Of a stretch of DNA of 64,000 nucleotides, positions 44,412 to 53,705 are shown piece by piece. The stretch is from G963664115 sp965263045 (GTDB lineage Bacteria; Acidobacteriota; Terriglobia; 20CM-2-55-15). How positions within the stretch are numbered: position 1 is the stretch's first letter; every line of letters starts with the position of its first letter. The position numbers were made by a program, and so were the translations under genes. Under the pieces are notes generated by a model. The model worked only from the letters and a program-made list of their open reading frames with translations, did no database searches and was not told the DNA's origin. The stretch spans positions 992,001 through 1,056,000 of the forward strand of contig CBDHGK010000041.1 in NCBI GenBank assembly GCA_965263045.1, written 5' to 3'.

Positions 44412-45782
44412 ATGAAGACGAGCCGAAGCTCCAGAATCGCCATGTGCATCATGTTGTTCGCACTGCTGGTTCCATCCGGATGGGCCCAGCGGACCGAACT
44501 CAAACCGGGATTCAATATTTTTTCTTCTGCTGAAGATGTTGAGATGGGCCGCCAGGTCGCAGCGGAAGCGGAACGGGAACTGAACTTGATTGACGACGCC
44601 CTGCTGGGCGAATACATCAATCGATTGGGCCAGCAACTGGCTACCGTGACCCCTTTTGAACCCTACGCATATCAGTTCACCCTCGTTAACGATTCCGCGA
44701 TCAATGCGTTCGCTCTTCCAGGAGGCTTTATCTATATCAATCGCGGCATCATCGAAGCGGCCGATCGGGAAGCAGAAGTCGTCGGGGTCCTCGCGCACGA
44801 AATTGGACACGTCGCATTGCGCCACGGAACGAATCAGGCCTCGAAGTCGTATATTGCGCAGGCCCCCCTGGCGATACTGGGAGGGCTCTTTGGTGGCGGT
44901 GGCGGTGTGGGTTCGATCCTCACTGAGTTGGGGATCGGCTTTGGAGCCAACTCGATTTTTCTGAAGTTTTCCAGGGATGCCGAGCGCCAGGCGGACTTGC
45001 TCGGCGCGCAGATTCTCTACGATGCCGGCTACGATCCGAAAGGGATGACGGAGTTCTTCGAGAAACTGGAAGCGGACGCCGGCAATCCCGGATCGGAATT
45101 TTTCAGCAGCCATCCCAATCCTGGCAACCGCCTGGGAGATGTGGCTGAGGAGATCGAAAGGCTGGGTGCGCCGCCGGCGACTTACCTGGATAATTTCTCT
45201 GAGTTCCGCCGGGTGAAAGATCGCCTTGGGGACGTCCCGGAAGCGCTGCCCCCAGACCGCGATCGGACCCGGTCAGATCCGGGCCCCCAGCGACCGCCGG
45301 AGCTGCCGTCACGCCGATATCAGACCTACCAGAGTGCAGGCTTCCAGATGATTTTCCCGGTGAATTGGGTGGTTCGCGAGACCGACGATTCGGTTAGCTT
45401 TGCACCCGAAGGCGGATTCGCCACGGAATCGGGGGGCCTCGGATACGGAATGCTCGTCTCTACGTTCCAGCCCAGCCGGGATCGAAGAGGCCGGCTGACG
45501 CTGGAGGATGCGACCGACCAGCTCATTGCAAACCTCCATCGGGCGAATCCATCGATGCGCATCGGGCAGGGTTATCGGCGCGAGAGACTGAGCGGGCGCG
45601 ATGCCTTGTCGGTGGGTATTGCATCGGAGTCTCCCTTCACGGGTCCTGAGCGAGACTGGCTCGTCACCGCGTTCGGCGCTGGCGGTCGTTTTTACTATTT
45701 CATCGCAGTGACTCCTGAAGCGGCTTTCGACCGCTACGAGGAGACCTTTGGAAGGATCTTCAATTCCATCCGATTCCGGTAA
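44412..45782 (+). CDS. M48 family metalloprotease (BepA-like)
   Basis: 456 residues; GAGGAGAC precedes the ATG. A signal peptide (IAMCIMLFALLVPSGWA) is followed by EDVEMGRQVAAEAERELNLI and the zinc site HEIGH at residues 129-133 in VLAHEIGHVALRHG. The third ligand is in the DAERQADLLG segment. SSHPNPGNRLGDVAEEIERL marks the end of the protease domain. Instead of the TPR domain of BepA the C terminus carries a separate strand-rich domain of about 150 residues (YQSAGFQMIFPVNWVVRETD). The protein is a periplasmic quality-control protease. An IS1380 element begins 24 bases after its stop. Confidence 0.92.
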   Translation: MKTSRSSRIAMCIMLFALLVPSGWAQRTELKPGFNIFSSAEDVEMGRQVAAEAERELNLIDDALLGEYINRLGQQLATVTPFEPYAYQFTLVNDSAINAFALPGGFIYINRGIIEAADREAEVVGVLAHEIGHVALRHGTNQASKSYIAQAPLAILGGLFGGGGGVGSILTELGIGFGANSIFLKFSRDAERQADLLGAQILYDAGYDPKGMTEFFEKLEADAGNPGSEFFSSHPNPGNRLGDVAEEIERLGAPPATYLDNFSEFRRVKDRLGDVPEALPPDRDRTRSDPGPQRPPELPSRRYQTYQSAGFQMIFPVNWVVRETDDSVSFAPEGGFATESGGLGYGMLVSTFQPSRDRRGRLTLEDATDQLIANLHRANPSMRIGQGYRRERLSGRDALSVGIASESPFTGPERDWLVTAFGAGGRFYYFIAVTPEAAFDRYEETFGRIFNSIRFR

Positions 45783-45806
45783 TTCAAGCCACTTGACCCT
45801 CATCCT

Positions 45807-47550
45807 CTAGCCCGCATAGATCACCAATCGACGCGTGATTGCGATTTTGCGTAAAAGAACCCTGGGTGGGCGCGAGATGGTGTGGGGGGAGCGTCTCAGG
45901 GTGAATTGACGAGTTTTTGGCGATGTGAGAAGCGGATTTTCGTGCTCAATAGAGCGTTGACGATCGCGATCAGACACACCTCGGCTCGGACTGGGTAAGC
46001 GAATCGATTTCAGGGACGAAGCCGCAGCGTCGGTGTCAGCATCGCAGTGGCATTGTTTGTAGGTTGCGGACAACGGCGGCATAGACCTCGGCGTAAGGAC
46101 AGGCTTCAGCCATCGACACCCAGACGTTTCGGACCGTGAACCGGATGCGGGCACCGATCTTGAGCAGCTTCAGCCGGATCGTGCCGCATTGAGCGCGCGC
46201 CAGTTCGGTGCCCTGGAGCCCGAGTCGACGCAGGGCCTGCATGATCATGTAGGCGGCCGAAGACAGATACAGTCGGAGTTGATTGGCGCGCATGGTGGCC
46301 GCGCTGGTGCGGTCGGCAAACAGATCCAGTTGTTGCTCTTTGATCCGGTTCTCCATGTCGCCGCGCGCACAGTAGAGATCTTCATATAGCGCACGGGCCT
46401 CCCAACGTTGCGGTGTGAGGGAGGTGACGATGAATCGGGGATTGGCGCCCTTGGCCAGAACCTCGGCCTTGCCCACGACGCGCCGTTGCTGGCTCCAACT
46501 GTCTCGTGTGCGATAGCGGAAGTCCTTAAATATCCGTGCCGATTTACCGGTGGATTCAAACTCCGATTTCGCCTGAGCCATGGATTCAGCGATGACCTCC
46601 TGGAGTCGCTCGTTCTTGGCCAATCCCACCACGTAATCCACCTGATGGGATTCACACCAGGTCAATAAATCATCTCTGCAAAAACCCGAGTCGCCACGGA
46701 CGATGATCGACACATCCGGCCAGCTCTTCCGGATCTGTCCGATGATGCGGGTCAGCTCCTCAACCGATCCGGCCGCGCCATCGATGTTGGAGCGTCGCAA
46801 TCGGGCGCACAGCAGATGCTCACCCGAGAAGATATACAACGGCAAATAACAGTAGTTGCCGTAATAGCCATGAAAGAATCGTCCCTCCTGTTGCCCGTGG
46901 ATCGGATCGTCGGTGGCATCGAGGTCCAGAATGATTTCTTCAGGCGCCGATTCATAGGCTGCGATGAATGCATCGACCATCCAGCGGTCAATCTGGTCGG
47001 CATCCATCGCAATTTTCTTGTATCGTTCCTCCGCCCCCACTTCGGCACCGGTCAACTCCAGCCGATTCAGCGTGCACTTGCCCGCCAGCGCCTTTCCCCG
47101 GTCGCTGGCTTGCCGCCGGTTGCCTCCCAGCGGATCGGCCTTATCGATGGCCACGGCGAGCATCGGATCGGTGCGTAGTTGGTCGTGATCGTTCAGGTCT
47201 TCATATCCCAGACACAGGCCATACACCCGTTGCCCAATCAATTCCTTCACCGTGTGCTCGATCAATCGCGGGTCCCGATGATCGGCGAAACATTCGGCAA
47301 GTCCCCCGACCAGTCCGGTTCGTTTTTCGACTTCCCTCAACAGCAGGACACCCGCGTCGGATGTGATCTTCCCTCCGTCGAATCGAGCCTTCACTTTTCG
47401 TTGATTAAGTCCGTGAAATTCGAACGTCGTTTGGTTACACTCTGTCGTCATAAGGGCCGCCTTTGTTTGGTTGCTAAAACGTCTTCGACAAACGCTTTAT
47501 GCCAAACAGGGCGGCCTTTTCTGGTCCATCTGGTGATTTATGCGGGCTAG
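45807..47550. mobile_element. IS1380 family insertion sequence
   Basis: 1.74 kb. The terminal inverted repeats 45807-45826 and 47531-47550 (CTAGCCCGCATARATCACCA) match at 19 of 20 bases. One transposase gene fills the element on the minus strand. I could not define a clear target duplication. The element sits directly behind the M48 protease gene. Confidence 0.9.
46036..47451 (-). CDS. IS1380 family transposase
   Basis: 471 residues, full length for IS1380. The N-terminal FEFHGLNQRKVKARFDGGKI and the core DADQIDRWMVDAFIAAYESA, ILDLDATDDPIHGQQEGRFF and IIVRGDSGFCRDDLLTWCES are typical of this DDE transposase, with aspartates in DLDATDD and RGDSGF as likely metal ligands. No frameshift or internal stop is present, so it may be active. 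It would excise and insert the surrounding element. Confidence 0.95.
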   Translation of the reverse strand: MTTECNQTTFEFHGLNQRKVKARFDGGKITSDAGVLLLREVEKRTGLVGGLAECFADHRDPRLIEHTVKELIGQRVYGLCLGYEDLNDHDQLRTDPMLAVAIDKADPLGGNRRQASDRGKALAGKCTLNRLELTGAEVGAEERYKKIAMDADQIDRWMVDAFIAAYESAPEEIILDLDATDDPIHGQQEGRFFHGYYGNYCYLPLYIFSGEHLLCARLRRSNIDGAAGSVEELTRIIGQIRKSWPDVSIIVRGDSGFCRDDLLTWCESHQVDYVVGLAKNERLQEVIAESMAQAKSEFESTGKSARIFKDFRYRTRDSWSQQRRVVGKAEVLAKGANPRFIVTSLTPQRWEARALYEDLYCARGDMENRIKEQQLDLFADRTSAATMRANQLRLYLSSAAYMIMQALRRLGLQGTELARAQCGTIRLKLLKIGARIRFTVRNVWVSMAEACPYAEVYAAVVRNLQTMPLRC

Positions 47551-47707
47551 GAGTCTGCGCGGCAGAGGCTGAATAACTCGGATTTGTGACGATTCGAGAG
47601 CGTCTTTGTAGGAGAGCCGCCCGATTTTCCCAACATGGGCAGCTCCGAGCTGTGGGGACTCGATCCGTTGGTCCTGTGGAGAGCGTTATGGGTCCCGGTG
47701 ATGCGGA

Positions 47708-48474
47708 TTAAGCCCATTCGATCTTCCCGTTCATCCGTCGTAAGTTCACTGCCAGAGCCACCAGGCTCCATTCACAGGTGACGTTGTCCAAGCCTCGCAA
47801 ACTGAACTGTCGGAATCCCAGCACCGACTTGATCCACCCGAACGGCGGCTCACCGATGTGCTTTCTGGCCCGGTAGCGATCACGCCCCGTCTGGCTTTTC
47901 ATCTTTCGGACCATGCGGCCCAGGGCCGTGCTTTCGGGTTGGAGTGGGGCCGTGGCGAGATCTTTCTCACGACCCATCGGAACGTACCCATCTATTTGAC
48001 GTTGTTCCAGCATTCGCAGATTCGACTCGGATCGGTATCCAGCATCCGCGAGCACCCGGTCTGGACGCTCCGACAGATTCGTGTTCAACTCATCCAGAGT
48101 CGGTCCCAACTGCCCGGTATCTGAAGCATTGTTGCTCACCGTTGTGGCGACGATGATTCGGGCCTCCGCGTCCACGACCGCCTGCGCGTTGTAGCATTGT
48201 TGGAACCCGTCGGCCGAGGTCTTCATGATCCGGCTTTCCGGGTCGGTGAAATTGTCTTGGGCCTTCCCCTTGGGTTCACCCCTCGGGCGTTTGAATGGTT
48301 TGCCCTTCTTTCCGCTTCCCGGTTTGTCGTCTCCAGGCTTCCTTTCCGCTTCCTGGTCTGCCGCCATCTGACGTTCTTCGAGTCGCTTCATCGCCGTCTG
48401 GATTGTGGCCAGCCGCTTCGTGCGGGTCGCCAACCCGTCGGGCAGTTCGTCACCGCGCCGGTCCTTGCCCTCAA
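47708..48474 (-). pseudogene. IS1182-type transposase, C-terminal part only
   Basis: About 255 residues of a DDE transposase of the IS1182/IS5-like group: DPESRIMKTSADGFQQCYNA, RVLADAGYRSESNLRMLEQR and the C-terminal RARKHIGEPPFGWIKSVLGF with the catalytic Glu. The N-terminal half, with the first catalytic aspartate, is missing, because the frame runs into the end of the IS21 element at about 48475. The residual frame upstream is translated IS21 sequence. It is inactive. Confidence 0.85.
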
Positions 48475-48547
48475 GGGTCACCCCAAAACCGGCCAACGAA
48501 GGTCACCTCAAAACCGGCCAATGAAGGCGGCCCGGGACCAGGTTGTT

Positions 48548-49303
48548 TTACCGCGACTTGCCGTGATCGGGCAAGCCTGTTTTGGTACGCCAACTCCGTG
48601 GGCCACACTTGAGAATGTGGCCATGATGGAGGAGGCGGTCGAGCATGGCAGTCACGGCGGCACTATCCCCTAATAGCTTCCCCCAGTCCTCGACCGGACG
48701 ATTCGAAGTCAGCAGCGTGCTGGTACGTTCGTAACGTCGCATCACGATCTCGAGCAGTTGCTCGGCGGCGGTCGGGGGGAGCTTACGCATTCCCAGATCA
48801 TCGATGATCAGCAGGGGCACGGTCGCGAGCGATTCCATGTGTTTCCTGCGGTTACCGTCGATAGTGGCTTCGGCGATGTCGTCGAGCAGGGCGTGGGTTT
48901 CACGATAGAGGACCCGATAGCCCTGCAGGATGGCGGCCAGACCGATCGCCTGGGCCAGATGACTCTTGCCAGTGCCGGGTGGACCGAGAAACAGCGCATC
49001 TTCGTGGCGGGCGATGAAGGTGGCAGTAGCGAGATCGAAGACCAGACCGCGATTCATTTTCTTGTTAAAGGTGAAGTCAAAGTCCTGGAGTGTCTTCTGG
49101 GGATCGCGGAACTGGGCCTGTTTTCTGCGCCGTTCCAGCAGCCGGGTACTGCGGCGAGCCAGTTCGTCCGAGACCAGAGAGGAGATCAGGTCGATGGGAG
49201 CCATGGCTTCGGACTGTGCCTGATGGAGACGGGTTTCCAGGACTTCGGCGATGCCGCCCAGGCGGAGTTGGCGCAGCGCTTTTTGGAGTTCGATGAGGTT
49301 CAT
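48548..49303 (-). CDS. istB: IS21 helper ATPase IstB
   Basis: 251 residues, the normal length. Walker A FLGPPGTGKSHLAQAIG near residue 105 and Walker B LLIIDDLGMRKLPP are intact, as is the AAA+ segment VMRRYERTSTLLTSNRPVED. IstB is a DnaA/DnaC-like AAA+ ATPase that assists IstA in target selection and strand transfer. The start overlaps the istA stop by 4 bases, as is usual in this family. Confidence 0.95.
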   Translation of the reverse strand: MNLIELQKALRQLRLGGIAEVLETRLHQAQSEAMAPIDLISSLVSDELARRSTRLLERRRKQAQFRDPQKTLQDFDFTFNKKMNRGLVFDLATATFIARHEDALFLGPPGTGKSHLAQAIGLAAILQGYRVLYRETHALLDDIAEATIDGNRRKHMESLATVPLLIIDDLGMRKLPPTAAEQLLEIVMRRYERTSTLLTSNRPVEDWGKLLGDSAAVTAMLDRLLHHGHILKCGPRSWRTKTGLPDHGKSR

Positions 49304-50940
49304 TGTTGTTCTTGCTCCTGAATCTTGAGGTTGATGAGATCGCGATACTGGGTCAGTTCGCGAATGAGGGGGTCGACCTGGCGGAGAGTCAGTGGAGGCC
49401 GCCGTTCCAGATAGCGGCGGACGAAACGGTAATCATGGACGTGGAGTTCGAGTGCCGCGGCGGAGGCATCCTCGACGGCGGAGACACCGTATTTTTTGGC
49501 CAGGGAGAACAGGCCCAGGATACGGCGGATGGCCGCCTCACCCTGGCGGAGATGGATGGCTTTGGCCAGTTCGCCGATGTGATCTCCGGCACGAGCCGCC
49601 CGGGCAAGCAATTGAACGGTGGTCACCGGCGTCGTTTTCGGATTGTCCTCGGGACGGACACGGTACCCGCCCCGTTTCTGGCCGACATGCTCGCGTAGTA
49701 GCTGATGGGTCTCTGGATCGAGGATCCGGACGTGGAGCGTATCCCACTGCACTTTGACGGCGCGTCCGATCCAGCCGGGAGGCAAACTATAATAGGCCGC
49801 CTCCACTTCCACGCAACCGTCCAGATGGACGACGCGGTCCCCGTACTGGTAGTAGCGGAACGGTTCCACCGGCAGTGGGAGCAGTGACGGCTTCTCTTCG
49901 GCGAACATGGCGGCGACCTGCCGTTTGGTCGTGCCGTGGATGCGCGTATCAGCCCAGCGGGTTTCCCATCGGTCCAGATGGGCCTGCGCCTCCTCCAGAC
50001 TCTCGAAGCGGACTCCCTTCAGAGGGGTTTTCTTGGCGTGTCCGACACCCGACTCGACCTTCCCTTTACGATCGGGATCCCGAACCCGGCAGGGTAGGGC
50101 CACCACGTCGTAGTGAGCCAGAACATCTTTAAACAGCGGATTCAGAGTCGGATCGTAATAATCCGGATCGATCACGCCCTCGCGAAGGTTGTCCAGGACG
50201 ATGCATCGGGGACTGCCCCCAAGCCGGCGAAACGCAGTCTCGTGCAGCTCGGCCCAGATTCGGGAACTGGAGCGGAACCGGAGCAGTCGGACCGATTTAC
50301 GGCTGTAGCCCAACGTCATCACGAACAGCCGGGTGCGTCGGTACTTGCCCGTCTTCGGATGGCGCACCATCGGCCCATCACCGTAATCGACCTGTCCTTC
50401 TTCCCCAGGTCCGGTCTGGATGATTCCCACCGCTCCGGGCCGCTGGGATCCACGCAGTTTGCGCACGAAACGCTTCATGGACTGATAGCTGCCCGAAAAA
50501 CCGTGATCCGAAACCAGATCCTGCCAGATGGACATGGCATTGCGGCCACGACTCAAACTCAGTTCGATGATCTCCCGATACGGTGCGCAGGCGCTGGCAG
50601 AGGGCGGCTCTGGGGTGGCGGGCAGATCCAGCTTGGACAGATCGAGGCTCCCAGAGTCGGTGGTCACCCCGTTGGCCGGTTTTGAAATGTCCGGCTTGGA
50701 GAGCCCCTTTATAGAGGGGTTTGTCGCCTCAAGATCGGTGGTCACCCCATTGGCCGGTTTTGACGGCGCCCGTTTCCCCCAGCCCCCGGGTGGCCGCACC
50801 GCGATCCCGGCCGCTCGCAGGTAGGACCCTGCCGTCTCCCGACGCACACCGGTCGCAGCCTCGATCCGCCGTAGCGGCCATCCGAGCCTTCCCAGTGCGA
50901 TAACTTGTTGTTTCTTTTCTGTGCTCAAGACATTGCTCAT
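49300..50940 (-). CDS. istA: IS21 transposase IstA with translated terminal repeats
   Basis: 546 residues. An N-terminal helix-turn-helix (ALGRLGWPLRRIEAATGVRR) precedes an integrase-type catalytic core with DDE residues around EEGQVDYGDGP, IVLDNLREGV and GHAKKTPLKG. Between them, SKPANGVTTD occurs twice, at residues 60-69 and 86-95. The DNA encoding these (50740-50763 and 50662-50685) carries the same CCGGCCAA-type repeat found at the element ends. This linker looks like an insertion of terminal sequence into the coding region without breaking the frame. The rest is of normal length and appears intact. Confidence 0.93.
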   Translation of the reverse strand: MSNVLSTEKKQQVIALGRLGWPLRRIEAATGVRRETAGSYLRAAGIAVRPPGGWGKRAPSKPANGVTTDLEATNPSIKGLSKPDISKPANGVTTDSGSLDLSKLDLPATPEPPSASACAPYREIIELSLSRGRNAMSIWQDLVSDHGFSGSYQSMKRFVRKLRGSQRPGAVGIIQTGPGEEGQVDYGDGPMVRHPKTGKYRRTRLFVMTLGYSRKSVRLLRFRSSSRIWAELHETAFRRLGGSPRCIVLDNLREGVIDPDYYDPTLNPLFKDVLAHYDVVALPCRVRDPDRKGKVESGVGHAKKTPLKGVRFESLEEAQAHLDRWETRWADTRIHGTTKRQVAAMFAEEKPSLLPLPVEPFRYYQYGDRVVHLDGCVEVEAAYYSLPPGWIGRAVKVQWDTLHVRILDPETHQLLREHVGQKRGGYRVRPEDNPKTTPVTTVQLLARAARAGDHIGELAKAIHLRQGEAAIRRILGLFSLAKKYGVSAVEDASAAALELHVHDYRFVRRYLERRPPLTLRQVDPLIRELTQYRDLINLKIQEQEQQ

Positions 50941-51043
50941 ACCGGCGGAAGCCTATTCGGCTTACCGCCGTTGTCAATGTCCCGGGCCTCAGTTCCGTTG
51001 GCCGGTTTTCAGGTGACCCTCATTGGCCGCTTTTGGGTGACCC

Positions 51044-51823
51044 CCGAGGCCATGCGGCTCCGATGACTCGGCAGCCCGTCCCAGATCACCAACAGAGGGT
51101 CGGGAATGTGACGCATCAGATGCTTCAGGAATTCGACAACCTGCGGACTGCGGATGGCTCCCGGATACATCCTGAAGTAGAAGTTCCACCAGGTCACTCC
51201 GGCGATTGCCGACAGACTCTTCCAGTTGAAGTGGTACTGCAGGACCGGAGTCTGCCCGCGCGGCGACCAGGTGCGGTACCGATGCGGTCGTTCCGTCAGC
51301 CCGCTTTCGTCGACGAATACGATCGTCCGGCCCTCTTTCCGGGCTTTTTTTTAATCCCGGGCCAGCTTGTCTTCTTCCACCGAAGGATCGCGTCTTCATC
51401 GCGCTCCAGCGCCCGACCCGTTGGCCGCTGGCAACTCCAGCCCATCTGCTGCAGAATCCGCCAGACGTGTCCGGGGTGATATCTAACACCGCACTCCTCT
51501 TCGATCAGATGGGCGACACGCCACCCGGTCCACAGACTCGTGTCGTACCCCAACGCTTCGGGTCCGCGTTTCAGTCCCCGCTCGATCTTCTTCAGATCCG
51601 CCGGGCTCAGCCCTGGCTTGCGGCCCGCCCGCCCAGCCTGCTTCAGTCCCTGCTTTCCTGATTCAGCGAGTTGTTGAGACCAGCGGTTCACCGACTGCCG
51701 GTGGGCACCGACTCGGCGGGCCACCTCCGCTTCCGACAGGCCCTGCTTTAACAGTCTCGCGGCTTCCATACGTCGCCGCTCTAATGCATCAAAGTCGCGT
51801 CGAACTCCTGCTGGATTTCCCAT
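51044..51823 (-). pseudogene. IS630-type transposase remnant with an A8 frameshift site
   Basis: The N-terminal frame (from about 51823) has the winged helix pair SEAEVARRVGAHRQSVNRWS and WTGWRVAHLIEEECGVRY. It reaches a run of eight A just before 51340 (minus sense). A -1 shift there leads to EGRTIVFVDESGLTERP, then LVIWDGLPSHRS, the DDE core of IS630. Such elements commonly use slippage on A-rich sites, so the shift may be programmed. The end of the gene, with the catalytic Glu region, is lost at the IS21 border near 51044. It is not functional now. Confidence 0.85.
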
Positions 51824-51843
51824 GCAGGAAGTATAGGACACTC

Positions 51844-52449
51844 ATGACAGAATGTCACTATATTATACGATACTCAATAAGTGAGCCGCAGATTGAACGT
51901 TGCAAGAAACTCCTGACTTTCCCAGAGAAATTTCAGCAGCTGTCACTCGATCCGGACCCGGCCACACGTATCCCGTCGAATTTTTGGATTGAAGCATTGC
52001 CGGTTCTCGATCTCGCACTGGAAGAAGTACCAACGATAAAAAAGCTCGGAAGGGACAAAGCAACCGTAAAACTGGTCGATAAGTACCGCAACCGCAAGCT
52101 TAAAAGTGTTATTCATTTCCGCCGGATTATGGAGAGTTATGATCTTGCTGAAGACGAGCCAGAGGTGCGTGCCAAGGTGCTCCGTCGGATCGAAGAGTTT
52201 TTTTTGAATCCGAATCTCGAGACACGCTCCGCTTTCGACGAATTCGTTGTTGAGAAGAAACGAGTGCTCAATGCACTCAGCGCATGCGAGAGCTTCATGA
52301 GCCAGATGCAGCGCTTTAAGCTCAGATTCACAACGGATTATGACGAACGCAGCAATCTCAGAAAAGCCCTTCGCCAAGTGCGCGATTACTGCAAAGGCCT
52401 CGAGCAGGCCCTGATGGGCGATGATGATCCCGATGTGTCTCAAGATTGA
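51844..52449 (+). CDS. Helical hypothetical protein, partner of the PRTase-like gene
   Basis: 201 residues from the ATG at 51844, with AGGAC before it. No family recognised. The sequence is mostly charged helix with an N-terminal strand pair (CHYIIRYSISEPQIERCKKL) and an acidic tail ending GDDDPDVSQD. The base composition is visibly lower in GC than the flanking transposons, pointing to separate origin. The stop lies 2 bases before the ATG of the next gene, so the pair should be co-transcribed and may act together, for example as regulator or effector of the PRTase-like protein. Confidence 0.7.
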   Translation: MTECHYIIRYSISEPQIERCKKLLTFPEKFQQLSLDPDPATRIPSNFWIEALPVLDLALEEVPTIKKLGRDKATVKLVDKYRNRKLKSVIHFRRIMESYDLAEDEPEVRAKVLRRIEEFFLNPNLETRSAFDEFVVEKKRVLNALSACESFMSQMQRFKLRFTTDYDERSNLRKALRQVRDYCKGLEQALMGDDDPDVSQD

Positions 52450-52451
52450 AC

Positions 52452-53282
52452 ATGCGGAGCTTCATCATTAGTGTCAAGGCTGCACTGCGGTTTCGCGACT
52501 ACAAGCCAAAGCCGCTCTCTCTATTGTCCGGCGATCGTTGGCTCAGACAATTCAAAAAGAAAGATTGGATACTGGCTGGGCAGCTTCTTGACAAGATTGT
52601 CTACTTGTCTGAGAAAACGACCCGCAGGATATTGGTTGACCAGAATGCGGTGTTGATGCGCCGGCTAGCTACAGCTGGTCTGTCACCGAAGCAAATTATA
52701 TACGTTCAAGTCCACGATGCAGGCAGTAGCAGTCCTGTAATGCTAAATATTCTACGGGATGCCGCGGGGCTCGAGCGGATGGGATGCAAGTTCGTGGACG
52801 CTCACGATTCACTTCGCCTAAACTCAACCATGAACAAGCTTGGTGAGGGCGCCTTAATTTACGTTGACGATTTCGTTGGAACGGGAAATCAGTTATGCGG
52901 AACACGGGACTTTGCCGCGAAGAGTTTTGTTGGGTCGTTCTCGGAATTCCTACTCGTCCCAAGTATCTGTGAGGAAGCTCTCTACAGAATTGGCGAACGT
53001 GGAATTGAGGCTTTCGCGGGGCACGTCCATTCTAAGGCGGAACGTCCTTTACACGCCAATTCAACAATCTTCGATGCGGATGAGAAGGAACGAATGCAGC
53101 AATTGTGTGCGGACATCAACCCGAGGTTTGGCCTAGGTTACAAAGGTCTCGCGACGATGGTTGTGCTATACAGAAATGCTCCCAACACTATACCTATCAT
53201 GTTACGAGGCAGCCAAAATCAGAAGCCGTTCTTTGGAATTTTTCCTCGGACGACAGACCTTCCGATTCCGAGGATCGGCTAG
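52452..53282 (+). CDS. Phosphoribosyltransferase-like protein (PRTase-CE-like)
   Basis: 276 residues from the ATG at 52452; a TTG at 52446 is possible. An N-terminal helical segment (WLRQFKKKDWILAGQLLDKI) precedes a PRTase core with IIYVQVHDAGSSSPVMLNIL and the PRPP-loop-like GALIYVDDFVGTGNQL at about residues 134-149. The DD-x-x-x-TG pattern is that of phosphoribosyl enzymes. The arrangement resembles the PRTase family described in bacterial conflict systems, recalled from memory. The enzyme might modify a nucleotide or RNA, but the substrate is unknown. Confidence 0.72.
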   Translation: MRSFIISVKAALRFRDYKPKPLSLLSGDRWLRQFKKKDWILAGQLLDKIVYLSEKTTRRILVDQNAVLMRRLATAGLSPKQIIYVQVHDAGSSSPVMLNILRDAAGLERMGCKFVDAHDSLRLNSTMNKLGEGALIYVDDFVGTGNQLCGTRDFAAKSFVGSFSEFLLVPSICEEALYRIGERGIEAFAGHVHSKAERPLHANSTIFDADEKERMQQLCADINPRFGLGYKGLATMVVLYRNAPNTIPIMLRGSQNQKPFFGIFPRTTDLPIPRIG

Positions 53283-53497
53283 TCTGATTTCCTCAGCGAT
53301 CATGGTTATTCCCAGTACGCCGTAAGATCCCAACGGCCTAAGCAGATAGGGAACTTGACAGCTGAATCTGCTTCCAATTTTCGTTCTTACCTGGGAGCGG
53401 CAAAGTATAAGATCAAATGAGCGAGATCATAGTCTTCGGAGCTACATTCATTGGTGTTCTTGATAGATTGCAAGTTTGTTAGCCGGATGCCGACGTG

Positions 53498-53701
53498 ATG
53501 AAGACGACTGAGCCCGGCTACGGAAATCGGAATCAGCAGACAGTGTTGCGGGCGACCGAAGTAGAGGGAACGGATTACCTTCAGAAAGTGTATGTCCTGC
53601 GATGCGGCCATTGTTCATTCGAATACGGCGCGAACGGGTCGGATATCTTCCAGCGGAAGTGTCCGGCTTGCCAAAGGGGCGCGCCTGGCTTGGCATACTG
53701 A
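53498..53701 (+). CDS. Small zinc-ribbon protein
   Basis: 67 residues from the ATG at 53498; a GTG directly before it may also start. The core KVYVLRCGHCSFEYGANGSD followed by IFQRKCPACQRGAPGL has two CxxC pairs, a clear zinc ribbon. I have seen this small family often beside hypothetical accessory genes but know of no proven role. It ends 4 bases before the next gene, a HEPN-like protein, so the two probably function together. Confidence 0.75.
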   Translation: MKTTEPGYGNRNQQTVLRATEVEGTDYLQKVYVLRCGHCSFEYGANGSDIFQRKCPACQRGAPGLAY

Positions 53702-53705
53702 ACTG

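Larger units (their letters stand above)
48475..51043. mobile_element. IS21 family insertion sequence
   Basis: About 2.57 kb with istB and istA on the minus strand. Both ends carry the same two-part repeat: GGGTCACCC, AAAACCGGCCAA (one C to G change at the right), then YGARGGTCACCT and a second AAAACCGGCCAA. These multiple terminal binding repeats are typical of IS21. The exact outer base is uncertain by a few positions. The flanks belong to two different transposase remnants, so no target duplication is expected or seen. Confidence 0.9.
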
